A stretch of 48,486 nucleotides of DNA from Nocardia pseudovaccinii NBRC 100343. Its GTDB lineage: Bacteria; Actinomycetota; Actinomycetes; Mycobacteriales; Mycobacteriaceae. Positions 35,180 through 44,080 of this stretch are shown here, one piece after another. Every line of letters starts with the position of its first letter. Position 1 is the first letter of the stretch. Under the pieces are notes generated by a model. It had not been told where the DNA came from. It did no database searches and worked only from the letters and a program-made list of their open reading frames with translations. A program made the position numbers and the translations under genes. The stretch spans positions 1 to 48,486 of the forward strand of contig NZ_BDBY01000036.1 of assembly GCF_001613225.1 (NCBI RefSeq). Reading direction: 5' to 3'.

Positions 35180-35200
35180 ACATTAGTGAGCGAGCGAAAA

Positions 35201-36142
35201 ATGGCCTCTCCATCCCGGATCGACGTCCACCAGCACCTCATCCCGCCTGCCTACCGGGAAGCAATGGACCGCCATGGAGAGACGGCCGGGGGTTGGCCCA
35301 CACCCGCCTGGGACGCCGAGAGTGCGATCGCGATGATGGACCGCCGGTCGATCACGACCGGCATCCTCTCGATCAGCTCACCGGGCACCCACTTCGGCGA
35401 CGACGCGGAGGCCCGCGCGATCAGCCGCGACGTCGACGAGTACAGCGCGGAGCTGGCCGAGGACCGGCCCGACCGCTTCGGCTTCTTCGCGAGTCTCCCG
35501 CTACCGGACATCGAGGGCGCGATCGCCGAAACCTCCTACGCGCTGGACGAACTGCACGCCGACGGTGTGGTACTGCTATCCAACTACTACGGCCGCTACC
35601 TCGGCCACAAGGAGTTCGAGCCGCTCTGGGCCGAGCTCGACGCTCGCGCCGCGGTGGTCTTCATCCACCCCACCGCCCCGCCGATGCCGATGCTGGAGGG
35701 CATGCCGAGTCCCCTGCTGGACTTCCCTTTCGACACCACCCGCACCGCCGTACATATGACGCTCAACGGCGTGATGAGCCGGTACACACGGATGAGGGTG
35801 ATCCTCTCGCACGCGGGCGGCTTCCTGCCTTACGCGGCCTGGCGGTTCACCGGAGGCGCCCAGTTCAATCCCGGCACAACGTCCATGGGCATTCTGACGG
35901 ATCTGCAGCGCTTCTACTTCGACACCGCACTGTCCACCACGCCATCCGCCCTCCCCTCCCTGCTGGCCTTCGCCGCGCCCGGACACATCTGCTATGGCAG
36001 CGACTTTCCCTTCGCCCCGGAGGGAAGCGGCGATCTCCTCGACTCTCTGCTGGAGAGCTACGAGGGCTTCGAACCCGGCCAGCTCGACGCGATCAATCGC
36101 GGTAGCGCCGAGGCCCTGTTCCCCCGTCTCGCAGCCGCCTGA
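35201..36142 (+). CDS. Amidohydrolase-2 family metal-dependent hydrolase/decarboxylase
   Basis: 313-aa TIM-barrel protein of the ACMSD/6-methylsalicylate decarboxylase branch of amidohydrolase-related enzymes. Metal-ligand motifs are visible: the N-terminal HxH (VDVHQHLIPP region, His10 and His12), VFIHPTAPP, ILSHAGGFLPYAAWR and GSDFPFAPEG (Asp). These enzymes usually decarboxylate or hydrolyse aromatic or beta-keto acids using Zn or Mn. Control by the divergent MarR regulator suggests catabolism or detoxification of an aromatic acid. ATG 35201 was chosen; GTG 35186 in frame is a possible start. Confidence 0.87.
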   Translation: MASPSRIDVHQHLIPPAYREAMDRHGETAGGWPTPAWDAESAIAMMDRRSITTGILSISSPGTHFGDDAEARAISRDVDEYSAELAEDRPDRFGFFASLPLPDIEGAIAETSYALDELHADGVVLLSNYYGRYLGHKEFEPLWAELDARAAVVFIHPTAPPMPMLEGMPSPLLDFPFDTTRTAVHMTLNGVMSRYTRMRVILSHAGGFLPYAAWRFTGGAQFNPGTTSMGILTDLQRFYFDTALSTTPSALPSLLAFAAPGHICYGSDFPFAPEGSGDLLDSLLESYEGFEPGQLDAINRGSAEALFPRLAAA

Positions 36143-36163
36143 TCGGACAGCGACGCGGGCGGC

Positions 36164-36859
36164 CTATCCCGAGACGGCGGCGATCAGCATGTAGGCCGTG
36201 CCGAGGTCCATGACGATATGCGGCACGATCGCGGATGTCAGTGCGCGGGCGACGAAGGAAGCCGACTGCTGCGGGCCGGTTCGGATGCCGATCGGGTGGC
36301 CGAGCCAGCGTCGGCAACGACCGGTACTCGCCGCGACGATCAAGGCGAGCGCATCGGCGGTGAATAGCGCGGTCAGTGCCAGTGCCGGTCCGGGGGCCGG
36401 CCCGTCGACGTGCATGCCCGCACCGTGTCCCGTGATCGAGTACAGCATGGCGGCCGCGACGGCGATGTGATATCCGACGGCGATGATTCGATCATCGGGT
36501 AGCACGCGAGTCGTATTGCTCCACTGCATAATTCGAACCACCAGTAACGCCGCGAAGACGATGATGAGCGCGATCAGCACACCGCGCAGCACGACCGGAT
36601 CCGCTCCCATCGGAAAGATCAGCATCGCAAGCATGACCATGCACATGATCAGATGGGCGGCATCGGACTCATGACATGCCGCCGCATTCATGCCAGCCGA
36701 ATCCGCTTGCAGGCGAACGGGTTCGGCCCCACCGACGCCGTCCGGCGCCGCCAATCGACCGAGTACCACCGCGGCCGCGAACAGAAACGCCACCACCACC
36801 GACCACCGCAAGGCGGCATACTCCTGCGCGAACTCCACCACACCCACCTCCCGACCCAT
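36164..36859 (-). CDS. DUF5134-like multi-pass membrane protein
   Basis: 231-aa integral membrane protein with about five to six hydrophobic segments, for example LRWSVVVAFLFAAAVVLG, IMCMVMLAMLIFPM and VVLRGVLIALIIVFAALLVV. The pattern CHESDAAHLIMCMVM, with a histidine entering the second helix, and HIAVAAAMLYSI resemble the actinobacterial DUF5134 family, whose function is unknown. ATG 36859 has a strong GGAGGGGAGGA Shine-Dalgarno sequence; the upstream frame extension looks non-coding. It stands alone, downstream of the amidohydrolase gene and convergent with it. Confidence 0.75.
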   Translation of the reverse strand: MGREVGVVEFAQEYAALRWSVVVAFLFAAAVVLGRLAAPDGVGGAEPVRLQADSAGMNAAACHESDAAHLIMCMVMLAMLIFPMGADPVVLRGVLIALIIVFAALLVVRIMQWSNTTRVLPDDRIIAVGYHIAVAAAMLYSITGHGAGMHVDGPAPGPALALTALFTADALALIVAASTGRCRRWLGHPIGIRTGPQQSASFVARALTSAIVPHIVMDLGTAYMLIAAVSG

Positions 36860-37003
36860 GTCCTCCCCTCCATGCTCGCACCACGACACCCCACCCGCCG
36901 CCATTTCCCGACAGCCAAGCCCCTTCTCGACCCACACACAGCAGCCCGCCACCAGTTTTGGTCGCCGCGCTGAAATGGCGCGGTGGCCAAAGTAATGCGC
37001 GGG

Positions 37004-38047
37004 CTAGCGCGCGACGCTGGGGCGCAGGCGCTCGGTGGCGGCGCGGGCGAAGCGGCCCGGCGAGATACCGCGCCATTGTTTGAAGGCGTTGGAGAAGCTC
37101 GGGGCGCCGGAATAGCCCATGCGGTAGGCGACGTCCTCGACGGTGAGACCGGTGGCGAGTAGTTCCTCGGCGAGGGTGCCGTAGGTTTCGACGCACAGTC
37201 GGCGGTAAGAGGTGCCCTCGTCGGCTAGTCGGCGTCGCATTGTGCGCAGGCTCATGTGCAGGCGTTCAGCCACATCCTCCTGGGTGATGCGCCCGTTCAT
37301 CTGATGCAGCAGCACCTCGCGCACCGAACCGGCAAAGCCCAGCCGCAAACCTCGGCGCTGCAGCAGATCGGCGCACTGTTCCTCGAACATCAGCGCGGTG
37401 AGCGGGCTGGCATTGGGCATCGGTCGATCGATATCGGTGGCGTCGAAAATCGCGAGCTGGAGCTCCGGGGCTTCGATGCTGGGAATCTCGAATTGCTCCA
37501 GTATCGGCCGCATTCGGGACAGCAGCCCACCGGCGACCTCGGCCCGCACCACCGGCGGCGGCACCCCGAACACCAGATACCAGTTGTAGAGCAGGGCCGC
37601 CACATCTCGTTCGGCCAAGAAGGCGCGCACATCTGCGGGCAGATCCCGATCGTCGCCGTAGAGCCAGATCTCGTCACCGTGGTAGACGTGCCAGGCCCGC
37701 GCGAACGAGGTCATCATGCTGAAGTAGCGCATCGCGACATCGATGGCCGAACGCATGGTCGGACTGCTCAGCACCGCCATACCGAGTACGCCATGGGTCG
37801 TGATGCGCGTGCGCATACCCGCTTCGAAGCCCAGACCCGGTTGGTCGTCGAGCAAAGTGACGAGATTGCGGACGAGTAGAAGTTCCTGTGCCGCAGTGAT
37901 CTCCGCGCCGGGCGTTTTCAACGTCACCGGATCGATACCGGTGCCACACAGGAGGTCCGCGCGCGTCAGATTGTGATCATCGGCGAGCTCGGCAAGGATC
38001 GCCGCATTCGCCACCGACCGCCGCCACTCCCATGAGGCCACGTACAC
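37004..38047 (-). CDS. AraC-family transcriptional regulator
   Basis: About 347 aa. An N-terminal arabinose-binding-like domain of the OruR/VirS type (LTRADLLCGTGIDPVTLKTPGAEI onwards) is followed by a C-terminal AraC helix-turn-helix pair (ITQEDVAERLHMSLRTMRRRL and VEDVAYRMGYSGAPSFSNAFKQWRG). These regulators commonly control fatty-acid, amino-acid or virulence genes and often act on a divergent neighbour, here an SDR gene 182 bp away. The start is uncertain: GTG 38047 fits the family N-terminus, but no Shine-Dalgarno sequence is clear; GTG 38041 and an upstream GTG are alternatives. Confidence 0.88.
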   Translation of the reverse strand: MYVASWEWRRSVANAAILAELADDHNLTRADLLCGTGIDPVTLKTPGAEITAAQELLLVRNLVTLLDDQPGLGFEAGMRTRITTHGVLGMAVLSSPTMRSAIDVAMRYFSMMTSFARAWHVYHGDEIWLYGDDRDLPADVRAFLAERDVAALLYNWYLVFGVPPPVVRAEVAGGLLSRMRPILEQFEIPSIEAPELQLAIFDATDIDRPMPNASPLTALMFEEQCADLLQRRGLRLGFAGSVREVLLHQMNGRITQEDVAERLHMSLRTMRRRLADEGTSYRRLCVETYGTLAEELLATGLTVEDVAYRMGYSGAPSFSNAFKQWRGISPGRFARAATERLRPSVAR

Positions 38048-38229
38048 ATCGTGAGCGCTGCTGGCCGACACTCGCAAGGTTTTGGCCGAACATCGTATAC
38101 ACCAAGCGAGTTCGGCCCGAGCTGACCGGTATGCGCAATCTCCTGACCCGATATCGCATGGCAACCGCACCATCGCATACCTACCGTCATAGCTATCGTC
38201 GAGCGAAGACCAAGGTAGGCGAGAACAAC

Positions 38230-38958
38230 ATGCCGAGAAAGACCCTTGTCGGTACGCGCGTCGCGATTACGGGCGGCACCTACGGTATCGGCAAGGAGGC
38301 CGCATTGGCCTTCCTGGCCGTCGGTGCCGATGTGGCGATCGGTGACGCGGACATCGGCAAAGTGCGTGCAATCACCGCCCAGCTCAACCGGATTCATGGG
38401 GCCGACGCCGTCGGCCTTCCCGTCGAGGTCACCGACGGCGTGCGTTTCGCCGAATTCCTGGAGACCGCCGAAGGCAGGCTGGGCGGTCTCGATGTCGTGG
38501 TGAATGCCGCCGATGTCGAACCAACCGGTTCGTTTCTAGCCGAATCCGATCGCGAATCGGATCGGCAGATCGATATCAATCTCCGTGCGGTGATCACCGG
38601 ATCCCGGCTCGCCGGAATGCGTTTCGTCGAACAGGGCCACGGACATATCGTCAATATCGGTTCCGCCATCGGCGTCACGGCCGCGCTCGGCGCCGCGGTG
38701 TACTGCGCGACCAAGCATGCGGTGGTCGGACTCGGCACCGCACTGCATCGCGGACTCGCCGAACAGGGCGTACTGGTCAGCACCATCGCGCCGGGGTACG
38801 CACCCGATCCGGAGGCGGTGGCGGACGCGATCGTCGACTGCGTCGAACACCGGCGCGGCGGACTGGTGGTGGTACCGCCGACCGGGTGGTTCCGTACCGC
38901 GATGCCGGATCCGGCGCAGTTGCGTCATACGATGCGGCGGATGCTCGGCAGTATGTGA
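38230..38958 (+). CDS. SDR-family oxidoreductase
   Basis: 242-aa classical short-chain dehydrogenase. TGGTYGIGKEA is the cofactor loop, then VVNAADVEP, IGSAIGVTAALGAAVYCATKHAV (Ser, Tyr and Lys of the active site) and TIAPGYAPD. DADIGKV after the second strand suggests NAD preference. It is divergent from an AraC regulator and convergent (4-bp gap) with an acyl-CoA synthetase gene, so a role in lipid or fatty-acid conversion under AraC control is plausible. ATG 38230 fits the family start. Confidence 0.9.
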   Translation: MPRKTLVGTRVAITGGTYGIGKEAALAFLAVGADVAIGDADIGKVRAITAQLNRIHGADAVGLPVEVTDGVRFAEFLETAEGRLGGLDVVVNAADVEPTGSFLAESDRESDRQIDINLRAVITGSRLAGMRFVEQGHGHIVNIGSAIGVTAALGAAVYCATKHAVVGLGTALHRGLAEQGVLVSTIAPGYAPDPEAVADAIVDCVEHRRGGLVVVPPTGWFRTAMPDPAQLRHTMRRMLGSM

Positions 38959-38962
38959 GCCC

Positions 38963-40606
38963 TCAGGCCGGGAGCTCCCGCAGGACCCGTTTGAGTACCT
39001 TTCCGGTGGGGTTGCGCGGGAGTTCGTCGACGAACAGCACGTCACGCGGGACCTTGAAGCGCGCCAGATGCGTCTTCACGTGCTCGCGCACCTCGTCCCC
39101 GGTGAGCGAATGCCCTTCGCGAACAACGACTACCGCGCGCAGGCGCTGACCGTATCGATCGTCCGGTACGCCGAATGCGCTGACCTCGGCCACGGCCGGA
39201 TGTGCGGCGAGCAGTTCCTCGACCTCGCCCGGAAAGACGTTCTCGCCGCCGGATACGATCATGTCGTCATCGCGTCCGTCGATGAAAAGTCTTCCGGCAC
39301 TGTCGAAATGGCCGACATCCCCGGTGGACATCAACCGTCCGATGCGCGCCTTGTCACCGCCGCCGGTGTAGCCCTCGAATTGGTAGTTGTTGCCGACGAA
39401 GATGCGCCCGGTAGTGCCGGGACTCACCTCCCGGTCGTTGTCGTCGAAGATCTTCACGGTGGTACTCGGCACCGGAGAGCCGACGCAGCCGGGCTCGACC
39501 GCCAGATCCGCGGGTGTCGCAATAGTCGCGTAGGCCACCTCGGTGGATCCGTACACGTTGTACACCACCGGCCCGAATGCCTCGGTCACCCGGATGCACA
39601 GGTCCGCACCCAGCTGCGAGCCCGCGACGAATATGATCCGCAACCGCGAAAGATCGCGCCCGGCAGAAGCTTTCGGTCCGGCGTCGACGAGTCGCTGCAG
39701 CATCACCGGCACCGCGACCATGGCCGTGGCACCGTGGCGGTCCAGACTGTCCAGCACCTCCCGGGGATCGAAGCGCCGCCGGATCACCAGCGTGGAACCG
39801 AAGCCGACCGCGAGGACGGCGTGCGCGAATCCGAGCGTATGGAACAGCGGCGCAGGGCATTCGGTGATTTCGCGGGCACGGAACGGGACCTTGCCGAGGA
39901 TGGCGCCCAGCGGCGACAGTGAGGCAGGCTCACTGCTGCGCGGCGCACCTTTCGGGGTGCCGGTCGTCCCGCTGGTCAGCAGGATGATGCGGGGGGCGGT
40001 GCGCGGCCTACGCGGTGGCGTGCGCGCCGCACCCGCGATCAGATTGTCGATGGTGTCGACGCCCGGTTTATCCGCCCAGGCACGGTAGCGTCCCCGGCGC
40101 GGTGTGAAATCGCCGAGCATACTCGCGTATTCGTCGTCGAAGATCAGCAGATCGGCACCCTCGCGGGTCACCACCTCGCGCAGTTGCGGCGCCGCGAAAT
40201 CGGTATTGAGCAGGATGATTCGCGCACCGCATTTCGCGGCGGCGAAGACCGCGTAGTGGAAGCCGCGGTGGTTGCGCGCCAGGATGGCGACACCCTCGCC
40301 GTCACGCAGTCCGCGCGCCCGCCAGGCATTCGCGAGCGCGGTGCTGCGCTCGTCGAGTTCACGAAAACTGACGCGACCGAGTTCATCGATGATCGCGGCG
40401 CGATCGCGATAGCGCAGGGCGGCAACCGTTGTCAGCCCGCCGAGCAGTCCGGAGCGCAGCACCGCAGCGCCCATCAGGGCGAGTCGATCCGGGCGTTCGG
40501 GGGTCGCGAGTCCGGCACGCACAGTCAACGCGGCGTAGTAGGTCTCATCGGCGGCCCGCCGCGCCGCAGCCGCGGCCAGCGCCCCGACCTTGTTCGTAAA
40601 CTTCAT
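38963..40606 (-). CDS. AMP-forming acyl-CoA synthetase (FadD-like)
   Basis: 547-aa ANL-superfamily adenylating enzyme joining a carboxylic acid to CoA via an acyl-AMP. Motifs: the P-loop-like TSGTTGTPKGAPR, VYNVYGSTEVAYA, the hinge region STGDVGHFDSAGRLFIDGRDDDMIVSGGENVFP and the C-terminal catalytic lysine in NPTGKVLKR. The N-terminal 70 residues are amphipathic helix, as in FadD2/FadD12-type long-chain enzymes. ATG 40606 follows CAGGA with 7-bp spacing and overlaps the stop of a possible 71-aa ORF (ATGA). Substrate length unknown. Confidence 0.93.
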   Translation of the reverse strand: MKFTNKVGALAAAAARRAADETYYAALTVRAGLATPERPDRLALMGAAVLRSGLLGGLTTVAALRYRDRAAIIDELGRVSFRELDERSTALANAWRARGLRDGEGVAILARNHRGFHYAVFAAAKCGARIILLNTDFAAPQLREVVTREGADLLIFDDEYASMLGDFTPRRGRYRAWADKPGVDTIDNLIAGAARTPPRRPRTAPRIILLTSGTTGTPKGAPRSSEPASLSPLGAILGKVPFRAREITECPAPLFHTLGFAHAVLAVGFGSTLVIRRRFDPREVLDSLDRHGATAMVAVPVMLQRLVDAGPKASAGRDLSRLRIIFVAGSQLGADLCIRVTEAFGPVVYNVYGSTEVAYATIATPADLAVEPGCVGSPVPSTTVKIFDDNDREVSPGTTGRIFVGNNYQFEGYTGGGDKARIGRLMSTGDVGHFDSAGRLFIDGRDDDMIVSGGENVFPGEVEELLAAHPAVAEVSAFGVPDDRYGQRLRAVVVVREGHSLTGDEVREHVKTHLARFKVPRDVLFVDELPRNPTGKVLKRVLRELPA

Positions 40607-40818
40607 GATTCGATCCTGACGCCATTCTCGCCGTACTGCTCGCCGACCCGAATCCCTTCGGCCGCAGCCGATTCTGACACCGCGTCCGTGCGGCCGATTC
40701 GTCTGAAAACGGCGGGGCGCCCGGCTCGGCTGACGACGGCGCCCAAGGGTACCGGCTGTCGGCGCCGCCCCGTCAGCGCACGATCCGTGTGCAGCGCGTA
40801 CTTCTCGAGTTTCGGCAT
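40603..40818 (-). CDS. Possible small protein translationally coupled to the acyl-CoA synthetase
   Basis: 71-aa ORF with no recognised family. Features favouring it are an AGGTGG ribosome site 6 bp before ATG 40818, high-GC third codon positions and an ATGA overlap with the acyl-CoA synthetase start. The product would be basic (several Arg near residues 17-40), soluble and without motifs. Against it, the Shine-Dalgarno sequence of the synthetase alone would suffice and the sequence could be leader DNA. Treat as tentative. Confidence 0.4.
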   Translation of the reverse strand: MPKLEKYALHTDRALTGRRRQPVPLGAVVSRAGRPAVFRRIGRTDAVSESAAAEGIRVGEQYGENGVRIES

Positions 40819-40832
40819 CGTTGTCCACCTAG

Positions 40833-40852
40833 GTGAGGGCGAGTGCCCTCAC
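40833..40852. promoter_or_regulatory. Inverted repeat upstream of small ORF / acyl-CoA synthetase
   Basis: gtgaggg-N6-ccctcac, a perfect 7-bp inverted repeat 15 bp before the small ORF start. It may be an operator for the divergent synthetase/GNAT region; no binding protein can be named. Confidence 0.45.
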
Positions 40853-40930
40853 AGTAAAGGGTCTCCGGCGGATTCGTCGAACACCGACCCAGACAGCAGG
40901 TCCGACGCAGGCACAATCCATGATGGACGG

Positions 40931-41440
40931 ATGTTCAGCGATATCGGCGACCGCCTACCGACGCCAACCGCACCCGCCGCCGCGCTGCGGATCGTCGTCG
41001 ATGATCTGTCCGGTCCCGAAGTCGCTACCCTGCTCACCCAGCATCTGGCCGAGATGTACGACAACTCGCCCGAAGACAGCGTGCACGCACTCGACCTGGA
41101 TGCGCTCCGCGGCCCGAACGTCACTTTCTGGAGCGCCTGGGAGGACGCCGAACTCGCTGGTTGCGGCGCACTCAAACAACTCGACCCCACCCACGGCGAG
41201 ATCAAGTCGATGCGTACCGCCACCGATCGCACCGGCCGCGGCATCGCCTCGGCCCTGCTGCACCGTCTCATCGCCGAGGCCCGCGCACGCAACTACCGGC
41301 GGCTCAGCCTGGAGACCGGAGCCTCCGACTACTTCGCCCCCGCACAGCGGCTATATGCCCGCCACGGATTCGAGATCTGCGCACCCTTCGCCGACTACGT
41401 CGAGGATCCACACAGCGTCTTCATGACGCGCATCCTCTGA
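40931..41440 (+). CDS. GNAT-family N-acetyltransferase
   Basis: 169-aa GNAT protein. The acetyl-CoA binding motif A is TDRTGRGIASALLHRLIAEA, preceded by CGALKQLDPTHGEIKSM and followed by LETGASDYFAPAQRLYARHGF, the pattern of PhnO/YsnE-like members. Substrate unknown. ATG 40931 is used; the long open frame upstream runs antisense to the acyl-CoA synthetase gene and is not coding. It is convergent with the membrane-protein gene at 41498. Confidence 0.88.
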   Translation: MFSDIGDRLPTPTAPAAALRIVVDDLSGPEVATLLTQHLAEMYDNSPEDSVHALDLDALRGPNVTFWSAWEDAELAGCGALKQLDPTHGEIKSMRTATDRTGRGIASALLHRLIAEARARNYRRLSLETGASDYFAPAQRLYARHGFEICAPFADYVEDPHSVFMTRIL

Positions 41441-41497
41441 TTCCACGCGCCGGACAGCAGACCTCCAGCACCCATCGAAGCCTGGTGGATCGGACCG

Positions 41498-42484
41498 TCA
41501 GCCCGCGTTGATCGCTGTGATCAGCGTGCGATTGCCCGCCGTTCGCGTCGTGATGATCTGTGTGAAGGTCTGTGGCTGCTCGCCCGGACGCTGCTGGGTC
41601 AGCCGGACCTCCCAATGCGCCTCCCCCGCATCGCTGCCCGCGCGGGTGATCTGCACGCAGTACAGTGTGCCGATCGGTACCTGGTTGATTCCGCGCTGAA
41701 TCTGGTCGGCGGCGGGCACATTCGCATCATTGGCGACTACGCCGCGCGCGGCGAATCCGGAACGCTGCACATAGTAGGCACGTTCGAACGCGAGGATCGC
41801 CGACGGCCCATCGCTGGTGCCGCCGGGATCGGTGCCGGAGATGACATCACCGGTGCGCCGCTGTTCGCAGCCCGGGGTGGCGACCGCGGACGGCTGGTCA
41901 CCGGGTGCCGTAGTCGCTGGAGCGCGCCCACCAGTTCCCTGGGCGGCCGCCCGTGTTGTCGCCGCGGCCGGTCGCTTGTGATCGCCGGAGCCACCGAAGA
42001 CGAACATCAGCACCGAGACCACCGCCAGCACCACGCCGAGCACGATCAACACCGCGACAACTCGGTTGCCACCGCCGGTCGGCTGCGGATCGCGACGACG
42101 CGGCGGATGCCGCAGTGCCGGACCGGGATTGCCACCGGAGCGATCGATGATCGTCGGTACGACGGAACTCGTCTCCGCCGGTAGCTCGGACTCGGCTTCG
42201 ACCGCGCGCGCCGGAGGCCGACTGCGATTCGCCTCCGGTGGCGTCGCCGCTGGGCGCTGCGGTTCGAGCCACTCCTGCCAATCCCCGGCCGGCCGAGGAC
42301 GGCGCGGCCGCTCGGGTGGATCGAGCGCATCGGCCAGCGGTGTCCGGGGCTGGCCCGAACCGCGGCGTGCGTTCGGACGGCGGCGCCGCTTCGGGGCCGG
42401 AGCGGCAGGCCGGACCATGGGCAGTCCGGTGTCGAACGGATTGCCCTGGTTCTGGCTCGAGGAGCCGGAATCAGAGCTCGTCAT
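41498..42484 (-). CDS. Single-pass membrane protein with extracytoplasmic domain, third gene of EspC-like operon
   Basis: 328 aa. A cytoplasmic Arg/Pro-rich tail (1 to about 140) is followed by one transmembrane helix (NRVVAVLIVLGVVLAVVSVLMFVFGG) and a Thr/Ala-rich linker. The outer domain of about 120 residues begins with GCEQRRTGDVISG and has a second cysteine in GTLYCVQI, likely a disulphide. The domain resembles small secreted nocardial domains of unknown function (possibly DUF8176); I cannot name it with certainty. It overlaps the upstream gene by 14 bp, so it is probably cotranscribed with the EspC-like gene and may be a partner in type VII secretion. Confidence 0.8.
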   Translation of the reverse strand: MTSSDSGSSSQNQGNPFDTGLPMVRPAAPAPKRRRRPNARRGSGQPRTPLADALDPPERPRRPRPAGDWQEWLEPQRPAATPPEANRSRPPARAVEAESELPAETSSVVPTIIDRSGGNPGPALRHPPRRRDPQPTGGGNRVVAVLIVLGVVLAVVSVLMFVFGGSGDHKRPAAATTRAAAQGTGGRAPATTAPGDQPSAVATPGCEQRRTGDVISGTDPGGTSDGPSAILAFERAYYVQRSGFAARGVVANDANVPAADQIQRGINQVPIGTLYCVQITRAGSDAGEAHWEVRLTQQRPGEQPQTFTQIITTRTAGNRTLITAINAG

Positions 42485-43760
42485 CGTCGAATTCGCCGAT
42501 CACCGCAGGCGGGACGGTCGCCAATACGGTCGGCACGGTGACACCGAGTTGACCGTCGCGCGGGCGGCGGTCCTCATCCGACTGCGACGACGGCGGCATC
42601 GCCAGACCACCGGTGGTGCCGGGCTGATTCGTCGGTTCCGGCCCGGACGGGCGCGACGGCGGCGTGTCCGCGCTCGCGGCCGGTGCCTGCGGCGCGGGTG
42701 CGGGTGCGGGTTTCGTCGCGGTCGGGCCGTCCATGCTCGGCGGGATCACCGAGTTGGTTCCGATATTCGGCGCGGGCTTGGACGACTGCCCCGATTTACC
42801 ACCGAAGTCGATGACATTCGTGGGCTTGCTCGCGCTGTCACCGCCCGACGGCGAATTCGTAGTGCTACCCGGGTGGATGAGTTCGGGAATCGCCTTATCG
42901 ATGACCTTGTCCGCGGACGCGGCCACGGTATCCATGGCGTGCGTGCCGACTTCGGCGATCTTATCGATCAGGTGGGTGCCGATATTGACCCCGGCATCGA
43001 TGGCCGCGGTGCCGACCGAAACGCCCGCGTTGATCAGGTACTGCTGCAACTGGAGTTGGGCCGCCTGCACGGGATCAAGTGGCGTCGTCGTGGTCACGCC
43101 CGCCGTGGTCACGCCGTTCGTCGTACCCGGCACGACCGTCTGCTGGGTGGTGCCGACGCCCTGCGGTGTGGTCACCGTGAGCGGTCCCATCGCATCCAAC
43201 CGCGCGGTGTGGTCATCCATTTCCGACTGCGCCGTGCTGACCGCGGTGACCGCGTCGCGCAGCGCCTGGGTCGCTCGCGCGATCACCGCGTCGGAATCCG
43301 AGGACGCGCTCGCGGTGCTCATGATCTGCTTGGCGTCGCGACGGAAGTCCGCGATGATCTGATCCACCTTCTGCGCGGCACGGGCGCTGGTGGCATGGGC
43401 ATCGCCGAGCACCGACAGGTATTCGGGTCCGCGATCGGTGATATCACCGATCTGAGTTTGCGTGGTGCGCAATGCCGGAACGGCATCGTCGGCGGCGCGG
43501 GAAGTCCATGTCGATTCGAGGGCGTGCAGGCCCTCGCGGTGCGGGCCCTCGGCATCGGCGGCCTGGGTGGACGCGGTGGACAGCGCGTTGACGACGGACT
43601 GGTCCGGAGTCGCGACGCCGCTGCCGAGCGAAGCCCGCAATTGCAGCAGCGGCTCGACCAGCGCCGCTACGATCGGCGGATCCACATTCGGATCGACGGG
43701 CGTGCTGGCAGGAGTATCGGCCGCATTGCTCGCGGGCCGCCGTCGAAGCAGTCGTCTCAT
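42471..43760 (-). CDS. Helical / Pro-rich protein, probable type VII secretion-associated
   Basis: 429 aa. Residues of about 30-180 are predicted helical with coiled-coil character (LVEPLLQLRASLG, HREGLHALESTWTSRAADDAV, AARAAQKVDQIIADFRRDAKQ-like stretches). A Thr/Val-rich segment follows, then a short helical stretch (QLQLQQYLINAGVSVGTAAID) and a long Pro/Ser/Thr-rich acidic tail. Its ATG overlaps the EspC-like stop (ATGA), recalling EspC-EspA and EspF-EspE pairs, where a small partner precedes a larger helical substrate. I see no signal peptide and no clear YxxxD/E export signal. Role inferred from context. Confidence 0.75.
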   Translation of the reverse strand: MRRLLRRRPASNAADTPASTPVDPNVDPPIVAALVEPLLQLRASLGSGVATPDQSVVNALSTASTQAADAEGPHREGLHALESTWTSRAADDAVPALRTTQTQIGDITDRGPEYLSVLGDAHATSARAAQKVDQIIADFRRDAKQIMSTASASSDSDAVIARATQALRDAVTAVSTAQSEMDDHTARLDAMGPLTVTTPQGVGTTQQTVVPGTTNGVTTAGVTTTTPLDPVQAAQLQLQQYLINAGVSVGTAAIDAGVNIGTHLIDKIAEVGTHAMDTVAASADKVIDKAIPELIHPGSTTNSPSGGDSASKPTNVIDFGGKSGQSSKPAPNIGTNSVIPPSMDGPTATKPAPAPAPQAPAASADTPPSRPSGPEPTNQPGTTGGLAMPPSSQSDEDRRPRDGQLGVTVPTVLATVPPAVIGEFDDDEL

Positions 43761-44080
43761 GGCAGCGCCTCTCCTTGCCGGGCAAGGGCGCCCGCGGAAT
43801 CGACATCGATACCCTGCATGTCCGCGCTGTAGTCGCGCAGCACCTGCCCGTAGGCGGCGACCAGTTGCCCTGCGGTCGAGAGCGCCTGCACATGTTCGTT
43901 CACCTTCTCGGTGAACCGGGCCACGAATCCGGCACCGACCTGACCGAGGTCGGCGACCAGCCGCTCGGGATTCACCGCGCCACCCGCGACCGCCGACGCG
44001 GAGGCCAGCTGTTGCGACACCGTATTCGCGATCGTGGTGTAGGCGGCCATCGCCGCCGGGTCGAGCTTCAGCGCGTCCAC
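43757..44080 (-). CDS. EspC-like small helical protein (WXG100-superfamily, type VII secretion)
   Basis: 107 aa, almost wholly helical: MAAYTTIANTVSQQLASASA, a turn around GGAVNPERLVADLGQVGAGF, then FTEKVNEHVQALSTAGQLVAAYGQVLRDYSADM. This helix-turn-helix hairpin fits the EspC/T7SS secretion-associated family, of about 100 aa. GTG 44080 has AGGGGG about 5 bp upstream. It heads a three-gene overlapping operon. A tyrosine-based YxxxD/E signal is not evident in the C-terminal helix. Confidence 0.8.
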   Translation of the reverse strand: MDALKLDPAAMAAYTTIANTVSQQLASASAVAGGAVNPERLVADLGQVGAGFVARFTEKVNEHVQALSTAGQLVAAYGQVLRDYSADMQGIDVDSAGALARQGEALP

